Origin: DAHVFK01 sp035310985 | Lineage (GTDB): Bacteria > Pseudomonadota > Gammaproteobacteria > Burkholderiales > SG8-39 | Direction of reading: 5' to 3' | NCBI GenBank assembly: GCA_035310985.1 | Contig: DATGDH010000164.1 | Location: 1 to 64,000, forward strand | Length of the DNA: 64,000 bases | Shown: one piece after another, positions 40,462 through 49,824 of the stretch | Position numbering within the stretch: position 1 is the stretch's first letter | How the letters are laid out: each line of letters begins with the position of its first letter | The notes under the pieces: model-generated | What the model saw: only the letters and a program-made list of their open reading frames with translations | The model's database searches: none | Told to the model about the DNA's origin: nothing | Program-made: the position numbers and the translations under genes

Positions 40462-43083
40462 GTGGGCAAATCCATCGCCGGAAGAATGCTCGTAGCGGCG
40501 CTGTTGTTCGCGCCGCTGCTCGCACACGCGGTCGGATTGGGAAAGCTCACCGTTCTCTCCGCTCTCGGGCAGCCACTCAATGCCGAGATCGCAATCGTCT
40601 CGGAGCAGTCCGACGAACTCGACTCTCTAAATGCACGCATCGCCTCGCAGGACGCGTTCGCGAAAGCGGGGATCGAATACAACCCGGTGCTGCTCGGTAT
40701 GAAGCTCGATGTGGAGCGCCGCGACGGAAAGGCTGTACTGCGCCTACGCACCACGCAACCGTTGAACGAGCCGTTCCTCGACATCCTGGTCGAATTGCAG
40801 TGGTCGAGCGGCAGGTTGATGCGCGAGTACACGTTCCTGCTGGATCCTGCGGAGTACAAGGGACCGCAGCCGATCGCTGCCGCACCGCCACCTGCGCAGC
40901 CCGTTTCGGTTCCGGCGCAAAGCCCGACACAGCAGGCAGCGCCGGCGCCCCAACCGGTTGAAGAAAAGCCCATCGCGCCGGCTCCGGAGCCGGCGGCAGC
41001 GGCACAGCCGCCGGAGCCCGCAAAGGAAGCGGTGAAAGAGCAGGTGAAGGAGGCCGCGAAGGAGCCCGCGAAGGAGCAGACTTACGAGGTCAAGAAGGGC
41101 GACACGCTCGGCGAGATTGCCCGCCACCACATGTTGAAGGGCGTGACCTATAACCAGATGCTTATCGCGCTGTTTCGCGCCAACCGCGAGGCGTTCATTC
41201 GCGACAATGTCAACCTAGTCAAGGCGGGGGGCATATTGAAGATCCCCGGCCAGGACGAGGTTTCGGCCGTAGATCCGGAAGAGGCGCGCGAGCAGGTGCG
41301 AGCGAATGTGGCTGAGTTCGCCGAGTATCGGCGCAAGCTCGCTGCAGCCGCCGCAGCCGCGAAACTTGCGAAGGATGAATCGACGGGACAGCAGACCGCT
41401 GCGGGCCGCATCACCGAGAAGCCGGCCGAACCGACGCCGCAAGCAACACAGGATCAACTCAAACTCTCGAAGGCGGAGCCCGGCAAGCCGAGTTCCGCCG
41501 CCAACGTCGCCGCCCGCGGCGACGACGCAGTCGCGCGTGAGCGCGCACTGGACGAGGCGCAATCGCGGGTTCGCGACCTCGAGAAGAACGTTTCCGATCT
41601 GCAGAAGCTGCTCGAGGTCAGAAACGAGCAGCTGGCGGAGCTGCACAAACAAGCCGCGGCGCAGCAGGCTCCCGCCCCGGCCTCTCCGGCGCCTCCGCAG
41701 CAGGCTCCTCAGCCCGCGCTGCAGCAGCAGGCTCCTCAGCCCGCGCCACAGCCGCCACAGCAGGGCACGCAGCCAGCGGCGGCGGCGCCGCAGCCGCCTG
41801 CGCATCCGACCCCTCCTGCAGCGGCACAGAAGCCCAAGCCGCAGCCGAAGCGAGTCGCGGCGCCACCGCCGCCCGAACCCAGTCTCATCGACGAAGCCCT
41901 GGAGAACCCTCTCGCACTGGGCGGCATAGGTGCCGTCGTAGCCTTGCTGCTTGGCTACGGCGCATGGGCATGGCAGCGCAAGAAGTCGACGCGCACCAGC
42001 TTTCAGGAAAGCGTAGCGGCCGGCGGGTCCGAGGGTCCAGGGGGAGGCGCGGTGCCGGGCGCGCCGGAACAACAACCCGGGGGCATCCCGTCACAAGTCT
42101 CGGTGAGCCAGGCAGGCGTTGGCGAGTTGGGGGCTGACGAGGTCGATCCGATCGCCGAGGCCGACGTTTACATGGCCTACGGGCGAGACGCGCAAGCGGA
42201 AGAGATCCTAAAGGAGGCGCTGCAGAAGGATCCCAATCGCGTAGCCGTGCACGCCAAGCTGCTTGAAATATACTCTGGGCGCCGTGATACGAACGCCTTC
42301 GAGCAGACTGCGCTGAAGCTGAAAGGGCTCACGAATGGCACTGGCGCAGATTGGGAGAAAGCGGCCGCGCTCGGTCGCTCGATCGATCCGACGAACGGCT
42401 TATACGGTGGCGGCGCTGCCGAATCCGCCCAGGTGGACGTCTCCGTGCGGTCAACGCCCGCTGCGGCGCCGACGCTAGATTTCGATCTCGACTCCACACA
42501 GAGCACCGAGGCAGCGAAGGCGGATGTTGACTTCGATCTAGGTACCGGATCGCACGAAGCTTTGGCTGCGGAGCAAAGCGCATTTTCGGCCGGCGGAACG
42601 CTGAAGATGAAGATGGATAAGGAGGGAGAGCGGACCGCGAGCGGTGGGCTCGATTTCGATCTGGGCGCAGTCGACAAGACCAAGCCGCCGGATGTGGGCC
42701 TCGACTTCGAGCTTCCGGCTGCGACTCAGCCCGTCGAGCAGCCTGCGGTACACACGCAGGCGGCGGACAAGGCCGGCAGCATAGATTTTGATCTTAATCT
42801 CGATACCGAGGCGCCAAAGGAGGCGTCGGGTTCGAGCGCGGCGCAATCGCCGATCGACCTGTCATCCATCAGCCTTGATCTCGGCGGTGCCGGCGAGTCA
42901 GTGGCTCGAGCGACGGAAACCGACCCCAAGTGGCAGGAAGTTGCCACGAAGATCGACTTGGCAAAGGCCTATGAGGACATGGGGGACAAGGACGGTGCCC
43001 GTGAGCTGCTAAACGAGGTATTGAAGGAAGGCGACGCAGCGCAGAAAGGTCAGGCGCAGCAGATGCTCTCCAGCCTCGGCTGA
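40462..43083 (+). CDS. fimV: FimV-family pilus assembly/polar hub protein
   Basis: The 873-residue protein has a signal peptide (VGKSIAGRMLVAALLFAPLLAHA region), the FimV N-terminal domain (GKLTVLSALGQPLNAEI), a LysM-like peptidoglycan-binding domain at about 205-260, coiled coil near 370-400, a Pro/Ala/Gln-rich stretch, one transmembrane helix at about 485-505, repeated DFDL/LDFDL acidic motifs, and a C-terminal TPR-like FimV domain (KIDLAKAYEDMGDKDGAREL). FimV organises the cell pole, type IV pili and twitching. GGCGGA lies before the GTG at 40462; the ATG at 40423 falls inside the putative -10. Confidence 0.9.
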   Translation: MGKSIAGRMLVAALLFAPLLAHAVGLGKLTVLSALGQPLNAEIAIVSEQSDELDSLNARIASQDAFAKAGIEYNPVLLGMKLDVERRDGKAVLRLRTTQPLNEPFLDILVELQWSSGRLMREYTFLLDPAEYKGPQPIAAAPPPAQPVSVPAQSPTQQAAPAPQPVEEKPIAPAPEPAAAAQPPEPAKEAVKEQVKEAAKEPAKEQTYEVKKGDTLGEIARHHMLKGVTYNQMLIALFRANREAFIRDNVNLVKAGGILKIPGQDEVSAVDPEEAREQVRANVAEFAEYRRKLAAAAAAAKLAKDESTGQQTAAGRITEKPAEPTPQATQDQLKLSKAEPGKPSSAANVAARGDDAVARERALDEAQSRVRDLEKNVSDLQKLLEVRNEQLAELHKQAAAQQAPAPASPAPPQQAPQPALQQQAPQPAPQPPQQGTQPAAAAPQPPAHPTPPAAAQKPKPQPKRVAAPPPPEPSLIDEALENPLALGGIGAVVALLLGYGAWAWQRKKSTRTSFQESVAAGGSEGPGGGAVPGAPEQQPGGIPSQVSVSQAGVGELGADEVDPIAEADVYMAYGRDAQAEEILKEALQKDPNRVAVHAKLLEIYSGRRDTNAFEQTALKLKGLTNGTGADWEKAAALGRSIDPTNGLYGGGAAESAQVDVSVRSTPAAAPTLDFDLDSTQSTEAAKADVDFDLGTGSHEALAAEQSAFSAGGTLKMKMDKEGERTASGGLDFDLGAVDKTKPPDVGLDFELPAATQPVEQPAVHTQAADKAGSIDFDLNLDTEAPKEASGSSAAQSPIDLSSISLDLGGAGESVARATETDPKWQEVATKIDLAKAYEDMGDKDGARELLNEVLKEGDAAQKGQAQQMLSSLG

Positions 43084-43098
43084 CGGCGCAAACCATAC

Positions 43099-43148
43099 TT
43101 AGCCACGGATCGGCCGCGACAAGTGCGGGCGCCGTGGCTAAACTTTTT
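43099..43148 (+). terminator. Rho-independent terminator between fimV and truA
   Basis: A perfect 10-bp stem, TTAGCCACGG (43099-43108) and CCGTGGCTAA (43132-43141), closes a 23-nt loop that can itself fold, and is followed by AC and five T residues. The truA ATG comes only 5 bases later, so readthrough would matter for truA and the trp genes. Confidence 0.8.
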
Positions 43149-43153
43149 CCGGG

Positions 43154-43945
43154 ATGAGATTCGCGCTCGGCCTCGAATATGACGGGAGCCGCTTTCTGGG
43201 CTGGCAGACTCAGCCAAGCGGCGGCACCGTCCAGGACGCGCTGGAAGCTGCTTTGGCGACGATCGCCGGAGAGCCGATCGGCGTGACCTGCGCTGGGCGC
43301 ACCGATCGCGGCGTACATGCGCGCGAACAGGTGGTGCACTTCGATACGGCGGCCGAGCGCCCGCTCACGGCGTGGATACGTGGCGTCAATGCGGTGCTTC
43401 CGGGGTCGGTCGCCGTGTTGTGGGCCAGGCCCGTGCCTGCAAGCTTCCACGCACGCTATAGCGCTCGGTTGCGCACCTACCGCTACGTACTGCTGAACAG
43501 ACCGGTGCGTCCCGCGCTCGCCGCGGCCTACGTTGGCTGGTTTCACCTGCCGCTCGACGTCGCGGCAATGCGCGAGGCTGCCGCGCTGCTGCTGGGTGAA
43601 CATGACTTTTCGGCCTTCAGGTCCTCCGAGTGCCAGGCGAAGTCGCCCCGCCGCAGCGTGCATCGGCTCGACGTCGAGCGTCGCGGCGAGCGCATTGACT
43701 TCGTCCTCAGCGCGAACGCGTTCCTGCACCACATGGTGCGCAACCTCGTCGGCACCCTAATCTACGTCGGCAAGGGCAAACGCCCGGCGGCATGGGTCGG
43801 GGAGGTTCTCGAGTCGCGCGACCGAGCGCGCGCAGCCCCGACGTTCGCCGCCGAGGGTCTGTATCTCGAGAAAATCGACTATGCGCCCGCGTATGGGCTG
43901 GACGTCGCGCGGAGCGAACTCGCGGCCTTGCAGCTGGCGTACTGA
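43154..43945 (+). CDS. truA: tRNA pseudouridine38-40 synthase
   Basis: TruA makes pseudouridine in the tRNA anticodon arm. The 263-residue protein has LEYDGSRFLGWQ, the catalytic Asp in CAGRTDRGVHA near residue 53, and the C-terminal HHMVRNLVGTLI motif. It begins directly after a terminator, with no strong SD, and is 3 bases from trpF. Confidence 0.97.
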   Translation: MRFALGLEYDGSRFLGWQTQPSGGTVQDALEAALATIAGEPIGVTCAGRTDRGVHAREQVVHFDTAAERPLTAWIRGVNAVLPGSVAVLWARPVPASFHARYSARLRTYRYVLLNRPVRPALAAAYVGWFHLPLDVAAMREAAALLLGEHDFSAFRSSECQAKSPRRSVHRLDVERRGERIDFVLSANAFLHHMVRNLVGTLIYVGKGKRPAAWVGEVLESRDRARAAPTFAAEGLYLEKIDYAPAYGLDVARSELAALQLAY

Positions 43946-43948
43946 TCG

Positions 43949-44569
43949 ATGCGCACCAGAGTAAAGATCTGTGGCATTACGCGAGCCCCCGACGCGCAGG
44001 CGGCCGCGCGGGCTGGCGCCGACGCGATCGGGCTGGTGTTTTATCCTCCGAGCCCGCGGTTCCTGGGCCTGGCGCAGGCGCGTGCGCTGCGCCGCGCGCT
44101 GCCCCCCTTCGTCAGCGCCGTGGCGCTGTTCGTCAATCCGTCCGTCGAAGAGGTGCAGCGCGTGCTCGAGACAGTGCGGCCCGATGCCCTACAGTTCCAC
44201 GGCGAAGAGAGCCCCGATTTCTGCGAGCGCTTCGGGGTTCCCTACCTCAAGGCGTGCCGGGTGAGGCAAGGCGTCGATTTGCTAGAATATCTGCGCCCCT
44301 ACAGCGGCGCGAGCGGCTGGCTCGCAGACGCCTACGTCGAGGCTTACGGGGGTACCGGGACGAGCTTCGACTGGTCGGTGGTGCCGCAGCAGCGAGCCCT
44401 GCCGCTTGTCCTCTCGGGGGGACTCACCTGCGACAATGTTGGCGACGCGATTCGTATCGTGCGTCCGTGGGGCGTAGACGTATCCAGCGGCGTCGAGTCG
44501 GCCAAGGGGATTAAGGACGCCGGCAAGATCGCCGCGTTCATCGGAGAGGTCAGGAATGCAGATGGTTGA
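43949..44569 (+). CDS. trpF: Phosphoribosylanthranilate isomerase
   Basis: TrpF performs the Amadori rearrangement in tryptophan synthesis. The 206-residue TIM barrel shows VKICGITR with the catalytic Cys, GLVFYPPSPR, LQFHGEES, and LSGGLTCDNV with the phosphate loop. Its last 14 bases overlap trpB. Confidence 0.97.
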   Translation: MRTRVKICGITRAPDAQAAARAGADAIGLVFYPPSPRFLGLAQARALRRALPPFVSAVALFVNPSVEEVQRVLETVRPDALQFHGEESPDFCERFGVPYLKACRVRQGVDLLEYLRPYSGASGWLADAYVEAYGGTGTSFDWSVVPQQRALPLVLSGGLTCDNVGDAIRIVRPWGVDVSSGVESAKGIKDAGKIAAFIGEVRNADG

Positions 44570-45755
44570 GTTGCCGGACGCCCGGGGCCATTTCGGCCCC
44601 TACGGTGGCGTTTTCGTCGCCGAGACGCTCATGCACGCGCTCGAGGAATTGCGCGCAGCCTACGAGCGCTCGCGAGCCGACGCGGAATTCCAGGCCGAGC
44701 TCCGCTACGATCTCAAGCACTTTGTTGGCCGCCCCAGCCCCGTGTACCACGCCAAGCGCCTGTCTCAGAAGTATGGCGGCGCGCAGATTTTCCTCAAGCG
44801 CGAAGATTTGAATCACACCGGCGCGCACAAGATAAACAATACCGTGGGCCAGGCGCTGTTGGCGCGGCGCATGGGTAAACCGCGCGTGATCGCGGAAACC
44901 GGGGCCGGGCAGCACGGCGTCGCGACGGCGACGGTAGCGGCGCGCTACGGCATGCAATGCGTCGTTTACATGGGGTCGGAGGACGTCAAGCGGCAGGCGG
45001 CCAATGTCTATCGCATGAAGCTGCTCGGGGCGAGCGTGGTGCCCGTAGAGTCGGGCTCGAAGACGCTCAAGGACGCGTTGAACGAGGCGATGCGCGACTG
45101 GGTGACAAACGTCGATAACACCTTCTACATCATCGGTACTGTCGCCGGTCCGCATCCCTATCCGATGATGGTGCGCGATTTCCAGGCCGTGATCGGGAAT
45201 GAATGCCTGCAGCAAGTGCCCGAGATCGCCGGCAAGCATCCGGACGCGGTAATCGCCTGCGTCGGGGGCGGTTCGAACGCGATCGGGATCTATCACGCCT
45301 ACCTAGGCATGGACAAGGTGCGGCTGATCGGGGTCGAGGCCGCCGGCGAGGGACTCGCCACCGGCAGGCACGCGGCATCGCTCGTCGCCGGCCGGCCGGG
45401 CGTGCTGCACGGCAATCGCACGTACCTCCTGCAGGATGCCAACGGGCAGATCATGGAAACGCACTCGATTTCGGCCGGCCTGGACTATCCGGGCGTCGGA
45501 CCCGAGCACGCCTGGCTGAAAGATTGCGGCCGCGCTGAATACGTGGCGGTGACGGATGACGAGGCGCTGCGGGCGTTTCACGATTTGTGTCGCTACGAGG
45601 GCATCATTCCGGCGCTCGAGTCGAGCCACGCGGTGGCCTACGCCGCGAAGATTGCCCCTGATCTGCCCAAGGACGCGATATTGCTCGTGAACTTGTCCGG
45701 GCGCGGTGACAAGGACATGCATACCGTGGCCGAGCGCTCCGGGATCAAGTTCTGA
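44556..45755 (+). CDS. trpB: Tryptophan synthase beta chain
   Basis: TrpB joins indole and serine using PLP. The 399-residue protein shows GRPSPVYHAKRL, the PLP lysine in HTGAHKINNT near residue 90, ETGAGQHGVATA, and the phosphate-binding GGGSNAIG. It lies within trpFBA, starting inside trpF, 2 bases before trpA. Confidence 0.98.
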   Translation: MQMVELPDARGHFGPYGGVFVAETLMHALEELRAAYERSRADAEFQAELRYDLKHFVGRPSPVYHAKRLSQKYGGAQIFLKREDLNHTGAHKINNTVGQALLARRMGKPRVIAETGAGQHGVATATVAARYGMQCVVYMGSEDVKRQAANVYRMKLLGASVVPVESGSKTLKDALNEAMRDWVTNVDNTFYIIGTVAGPHPYPMMVRDFQAVIGNECLQQVPEIAGKHPDAVIACVGGGSNAIGIYHAYLGMDKVRLIGVEAAGEGLATGRHAASLVAGRPGVLHGNRTYLLQDANGQIMETHSISAGLDYPGVGPEHAWLKDCGRAEYVAVTDDEALRAFHDLCRYEGIIPALESSHAVAYAAKIAPDLPKDAILLVNLSGRGDKDMHTVAERSGIKF

Positions 45756-45757
45756 CG

Positions 45758-46561
45758 ATGTCGCGCATACGGTCGCGCTTCGAGGCGCTCGGCAAGGCTG
45801 GCCGCAAGGCATTGATCCCGTACATCACGGCCGGCGATCCCGAGCCGTCGCTGACGGTGCCGCTGCTGCACGCGCTGGTGGAGGCGGGGGCAGACGTCCT
45901 CGAGCTCGGCGTGCCGTTTTCTGATCCGATGGCGGACGGTCCGGTCGTCCAGCGCTCGTCGGAGCGCGCGCTGGCGAATCGTGTCGGACTCTCCGACGTC
46001 ATCGAGATGGTGCGGGAATTCCGCACCCGTAACGCTGACACGCCGCTTGTGCTGATGGGCTACGCGAACCCGGTTGAGGCGATGGGCGCGGAGACCTTCG
46101 TGGCGCGGGCGGCATCCGCGGGCGTCGACGGCGTGATCGTCGTCGACTACCCGCCGGAGGAAGCTGGCCAGTTCGCCGAGCTCGCCAAGCGCGGCGGTTT
46201 GGACATGATCTTCCTGCTTGCGCCGACGTCCACCGCTGCGCGGATCAAAGAAGTGGCGCGCGTGGGAAGCGGCTATGTCTACTATGTGTCGCTCAAAGGC
46301 GTTACCGGCGCGGGGCATCTTGATCTGAACGACGTTGCCTCGCACTTGCCAGCAATTCGGGCCGCAACGACGCTGCCGATCGGAGTCGGCTTTGGAATTC
46401 GCGACGCGGAATCGGCGCGTCGTGTAGCCGAGGTTGCGGACGCCGTGGTGATCGGCAGCCGGATAATCCAGGAAATCGAGGCGGCGGGTCCCGCGAACGC
46501 GGTCTCGCGTGTCAAGGACCTGTTGCGCCCGATTCGCAGCGCGCTCGATCGACCTATATGA
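45758..46561 (+). CDS. trpA: Tryptophan synthase alpha chain
   Basis: TrpA cleaves indole-3-glycerol phosphate to indole for TrpB. The 267-residue barrel has YITAGDPE, the catalytic Glu in LELGVPFSDPMADGP and Asp in GVIVVDYPPEE, and GVGFGIRD near the phosphate site. It overlaps accD by ATGA. Confidence 0.98.
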   Translation: MSRIRSRFEALGKAGRKALIPYITAGDPEPSLTVPLLHALVEAGADVLELGVPFSDPMADGPVVQRSSERALANRVGLSDVIEMVREFRTRNADTPLVLMGYANPVEAMGAETFVARAASAGVDGVIVVDYPPEEAGQFAELAKRGGLDMIFLLAPTSTAARIKEVARVGSGYVYYVSLKGVTGAGHLDLNDVASHLPAIRAATTLPIGVGFGIRDAESARRVAEVADAVVIGSRIIQEIEAAGPANAVSRVKDLLRPIRSALDRPI

Positions 46562-47430
46562 GCTGGCTGCAAAAACTCCTTCCGCCGAAGATCCAGCGCA
46601 CGGCTGGCGGCGGGCGCAAGACGGTGCCCGAAGGTCTGTGGACCAAGTGCCCGGAGTGCGATGCCGTCCTCTATAGCACGGACCTCGAAAAGAACCTGAA
46701 CGTATGCCCGAAGTGCGGCTTCCACCAGCGCTTGGGAGCGCGCGCGCGGCTCGACGCCCTGCTCGACGCCGACGGTCGCTTCGAGATCGGAGCGGACGTG
46801 TTGCCGGTCGACAGCCTTAAATTCAAGGATTCGCGCCGTTATCCGGAACGACTCGCGGAGGCCCAGGAACAGACGGGCGAAACCGACGCACTGGTAACGA
46901 TGCAGGGCTCGATCAAGTCGATAGGCGTGGTTTGCGCAGCGTTCGAATTCGAGTTCATGGGCGGGTCGATGGGCTCGGTGGTCGGCGAGCGCTTCGTGCG
47001 CGGCGTGCGCGTGGCGATCGAGCAGAAGCTTCCATTCGTATGCGTGTGCGCATCCGGCGGCGCGCGCATGCAGGAAGGGCTGCTGTCGCTGGCGCAGATG
47101 GCAAAGACCACTGCTGCGATAGCCGAACTCGCGGAGCGCAGACTGCCGTTCATCTCGGTACTGACCGATCCGACCATGGGCGGCGTGTCAGCGAGTTTCG
47201 CGATGATCGGCGATGTCGTCATCGCCGAACCCAAGGCGCTGATCGGCTTCGCGGGGCCGCGCGTCATCGAGCAAACCGTCCGCCAGAAGCTCCCCGAGGG
47301 CTTCCAGCGGGCCGAGTTTTTGCTCGAGAAAGGCGCGATCGACATGATCGTTGATCGACGCCAGATGCGCGACAGGCTTGCCGCGTTGCTCTCGATGCTG
47401 CTGGACATCCCCGCGGAGCAAAGCAGCTGA
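46558..47430 (+). CDS. accD: Acetyl-CoA carboxylase carboxyltransferase subunit beta
   Basis: AccD pairs with AccA for carboxyl transfer. The 290-residue sequence has an N-terminal zinc ribbon (CPECDAVLY ... NVCPKCGFHQR), then FEFEFMGGSMGSVVGERF, the CoA region CASGGARMQEG and DPTMGGVSASFAM. The stop overlaps the probable CTG start of folC. Confidence 0.98.
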   Translation: MSWLQKLLPPKIQRTAGGGRKTVPEGLWTKCPECDAVLYSTDLEKNLNVCPKCGFHQRLGARARLDALLDADGRFEIGADVLPVDSLKFKDSRRYPERLAEAQEQTGETDALVTMQGSIKSIGVVCAAFEFEFMGGSMGSVVGERFVRGVRVAIEQKLPFVCVCASGGARMQEGLLSLAQMAKTTAAIAELAERRLPFISVLTDPTMGGVSASFAMIGDVVIAEPKALIGFAGPRVIEQTVRQKLPEGFQRAEFLLEKGAIDMIVDRRQMRDRLAALLSMLLDIPAEQSS

Positions 47431-48710
47431 ACACACTTGCTGGGTGGCTCGAGTACATCGAGCGCCTGCATCCGCAGTCGATTGCGCTCGGGCTCGAGCG
47501 TGTGCTGCCGGTGCTTGAGCGGCTAGACGCGCGACCCGAGTGCCCGGTGGTGACTGTCACGGGCACTAACGGAAAGGGCTCGGTGTGCGCGATGCTCGAG
47601 GCGATGCTGCGCGCCGGCGGTTACCGTGTGGGCCTCTACACGTCGCCGCATCTGGTGCGCTACAACGAGCGCGTGCGCCTGGACGGCCGCGAGGCAAGCG
47701 ACGAACAGTTGTGCGAAGCGTTTGCCGAAGTCGAACGAGCGCGCGGCGCGACGCCGCTCACGTATTTCGAGTTCGGCACGCTCGCTGCGGCGTGGCTGTT
47801 TGCGCGCCCCGGCCTGGACGCGCTGGTGCTCGAGGTTGGGCTGGGTGGTCGCCTGGACGCGGTAAACGCGATAGACACCGACTGCGCCGTGCTGACCAGC
47901 ATCGGCATCGACCACGTCGAGTTTCTGGGCGCAACGCGCGAGTCGATCGGGCGTGAAAAGGCCGGCATTTTCCGCCGCGGCCGCCCCGCGGTAATCGCCG
48001 ATCCGTCGCCGCCCGCTTCGGTGCTGGAGCATGTGGCGACCGTGGGCGCGCAGGCATTCCTGATAGGGCGAGACTTCGGCTATGCCAGCGAGAACGGCCA
48101 ATGGCGCTACTGGGGGCACGGTGGTACGCGTTCAGGCCTCGGGCATCCGGCGTTGCGCGGCGCGGTGCAGTTGCGCAACGCCGCGACCGCCCTGTGCGCA
48201 CTCGGCACGCTGCGCGACCGGGTCCCGGTCGGGATGCAGGCCGTGCGCGAAGGGCTTGCGCGCGCCACACTGCCGGGCCGCTTCCAGACGCTTCCCGGCC
48301 GGCCGCAGGTCATCCTGGACGTCGCGCACAACCCCGAGGCGGCCCATACTCTCGCGGCGAATCTCGGCGCCGGCAGTTACGCGCCGCAGACCATCGCGGT
48401 ATTCGGCATGATGCGGGACAAGGACGTCCCCGCGGTAGTGCGCGAGGTTGCGCCGCGCTTTACGCGCTGGCATCTGGCGAGCCTTCCGGGTCCGCGCGGC
48501 TGCACGAGCGGTGAGCTGGCCGCGATCTTGCGTGCCGCCGGCGCGGAAGGCGAAGCGCGCGAGCATGCCTCACCGGTCGACGCGTTCATCTCAGCGCGGG
48601 AACGCGCGCAGCAGGATGATAAAATCGTCGTGTTTGGATCGTTCGTGACAGTCGGCAATGTGATGGCGTATCTTGAGGCGGAACGCGGCGGAGCGGGCGG
48701 TCATGGCTGA
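47427..48710 (+). CDS. folC: Bifunctional folylpolyglutamate/dihydrofolate synthase
   Basis: FolC adds glutamate to folates. Motifs: VTGTNGKGS P-loop, TSPHLVRYNERV, and VLEVGLGGRLDAVN. Family proteins begin with NTLAEWLxYIExLHP; here that region reads NTLAGWLEYIERLHPQSIAL from 47430, and the only codon before it is CTG (47427-47429), overlapping the accD stop as CTGA with GGAG 8 nt upstream. The first canonical in-frame start (GTG 47502) would delete 25 conserved residues. I therefore annotate a CTG start, giving 427 residues. Confidence 0.93.
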   Translation: MNTLAGWLEYIERLHPQSIALGLERVLPVLERLDARPECPVVTVTGTNGKGSVCAMLEAMLRAGGYRVGLYTSPHLVRYNERVRLDGREASDEQLCEAFAEVERARGATPLTYFEFGTLAAAWLFARPGLDALVLEVGLGGRLDAVNAIDTDCAVLTSIGIDHVEFLGATRESIGREKAGIFRRGRPAVIADPSPPASVLEHVATVGAQAFLIGRDFGYASENGQWRYWGHGGTRSGLGHPALRGAVQLRNAATALCALGTLRDRVPVGMQAVREGLARATLPGRFQTLPGRPQVILDVAHNPEAAHTLAANLGAGSYAPQTIAVFGMMRDKDVPAVVREVAPRFTRWHLASLPGPRGCTSGELAAILRAAGAEGEAREHASPVDAFISARERAQQDDKIVVFGSFVTVGNVMAYLEAERGGAGGHG

Positions 48711-49308
48711 GACGCCCGATGTCAACACCCTGAAGCGCCGCGGCCGCAGGCGACTGGTCGGCGCGATCGCGCTCGTGCTGCTTGCGGTCATCGTGCTGCC
48801 GATGGTATTCGATACCGAGCCCGGGCAGAGCAGCGCACCGGTAAGCGTCCGTATTCCGAGCGAAGACACCCCGTTCTCTCCCTCGGTGCAGCCAAAGCCC
48901 GCCCCCGCACCGGCGGTTGAAGTCCCGAAGCCGCCGGCCGAAGCGACCAAGCCCCCCCCCGCGGCGAAGCCCGCCGCCAAATCTTCCGTCGCAGCGGAGC
49001 CGCACGTCACCGCGAGTAAGAAGACCGCCGCCGAAGCTGAGCGCGAGCGGGCCGAGGCGGCATTGGCGGACGTCGAGTACGTCGTGCCGGTAGCCGCGCT
49101 ATCCAGCCGCGACAAGGTCAAGGAACTCACGCAGCGCCTCGCTGCGGCGAAGCTTCCCTATTACACCGAGCAGATCGCGACGGCGGGCGGTCAGGTCACA
49201 CGCGTGCGTGTCGGCCCGTTCACGAGCCGTGAAGCGGCCGACAAAGCGGCACAGAAGCTGAAGAGCCTGGGCCTCAAGCCCGGTAACGTCACAACGAAGT
49301 CCGGATGA
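48703..49308 (+). CDS. SPOR-domain membrane protein (DedD-like)
   Basis: A 201-residue protein with one N-terminal transmembrane helix (LVGAIALVLLAVIVLPMVF), a Pro/Ala/Lys-rich periplasmic linker, and a C-terminal SPOR domain (VKELTQRLAAAKLPYYTE, then VRVGPFTSREAADKA) that binds denuded glycans at the septum. Its position between folC and cvpA is that of dedD. It overlaps both neighbours. Confidence 0.92.
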   Translation: MAETPDVNTLKRRGRRRLVGAIALVLLAVIVLPMVFDTEPGQSSAPVSVRIPSEDTPFSPSVQPKPAPAPAVEVPKPPAEATKPPPAAKPAAKSSVAAEPHVTASKKTAAEAERERAEAALADVEYVVPVAALSSRDKVKELTQRLAAAKLPYYTEQIATAGGQVTRVRVGPFTSREAADKAAQKLKSLGLKPGNVTTKSG

Positions 49309-49796
49309 CCTGGCTGGACTACGCCGCGCTCGGCGTCGTGGCCGTGTCGGTGGCGTGGGGGATCTGGCGCGGGCTGGTGCGCGAAGTTGTCTCCGTTGGC
49401 GGCTGGGTGCTCGCGTTCGTGGCGGCGAACATGGTCGGCGTGCCGCTGGGCGAGGCGCTTCCGCGCGCGATCCCGTCTCCCGAACTGCGCATGCTGCTGG
49501 CATTCGTCGGCGTATTTATTGTCGTGCTCGCGCTCGCGGCGCTGGCGGGACTATTCGTGTCAAAACTCGTCAAGACCGCCGGCTTGGAGGGACTCGACCG
49601 CTTGCTGGGCGCGCTGTTCGGCATCGCGCGCGGCGTGCTGATCGCCGTGGCTTTTGCCGTTCTTGCCGGATTGACAGCGCTGCCGCGCCAGCCGGCGTGG
49701 CGCGATTCATTTGTGGGGCCGCCTCTCGCGCGTACTGCGCAAATGCTCGAACCCTGGCTGCCCCGGGCCTTGGCTTCGCGCCTGCGATATGATTGA
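49305..49796 (+). CDS. cvpA: CvpA family inner-membrane protein
   Basis: A 163-residue protein with four hydrophobic helices and the typical N terminus (TWLDYAALGVVAVSVAWGIWRG), with GLEGLDRLLGALFG as the family core motif. CvpA is needed for colicin V export in E. coli and envelope homeostasis more widely. It starts in the stop of the SPOR gene and is next to purF as usual. Confidence 0.95.
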   Translation: MTWLDYAALGVVAVSVAWGIWRGLVREVVSVGGWVLAFVAANMVGVPLGEALPRAIPSPELRMLLAFVGVFIVVLALAALAGLFVSKLVKTAGLEGLDRLLGALFGIARGVLIAVAFAVLAGLTALPRQPAWRDSFVGPPLARTAQMLEPWLPRALASRLRYD

Positions 49797-49824
49797 GCCC
49801 TGACGACGGGTAGGCAGCTATCCT

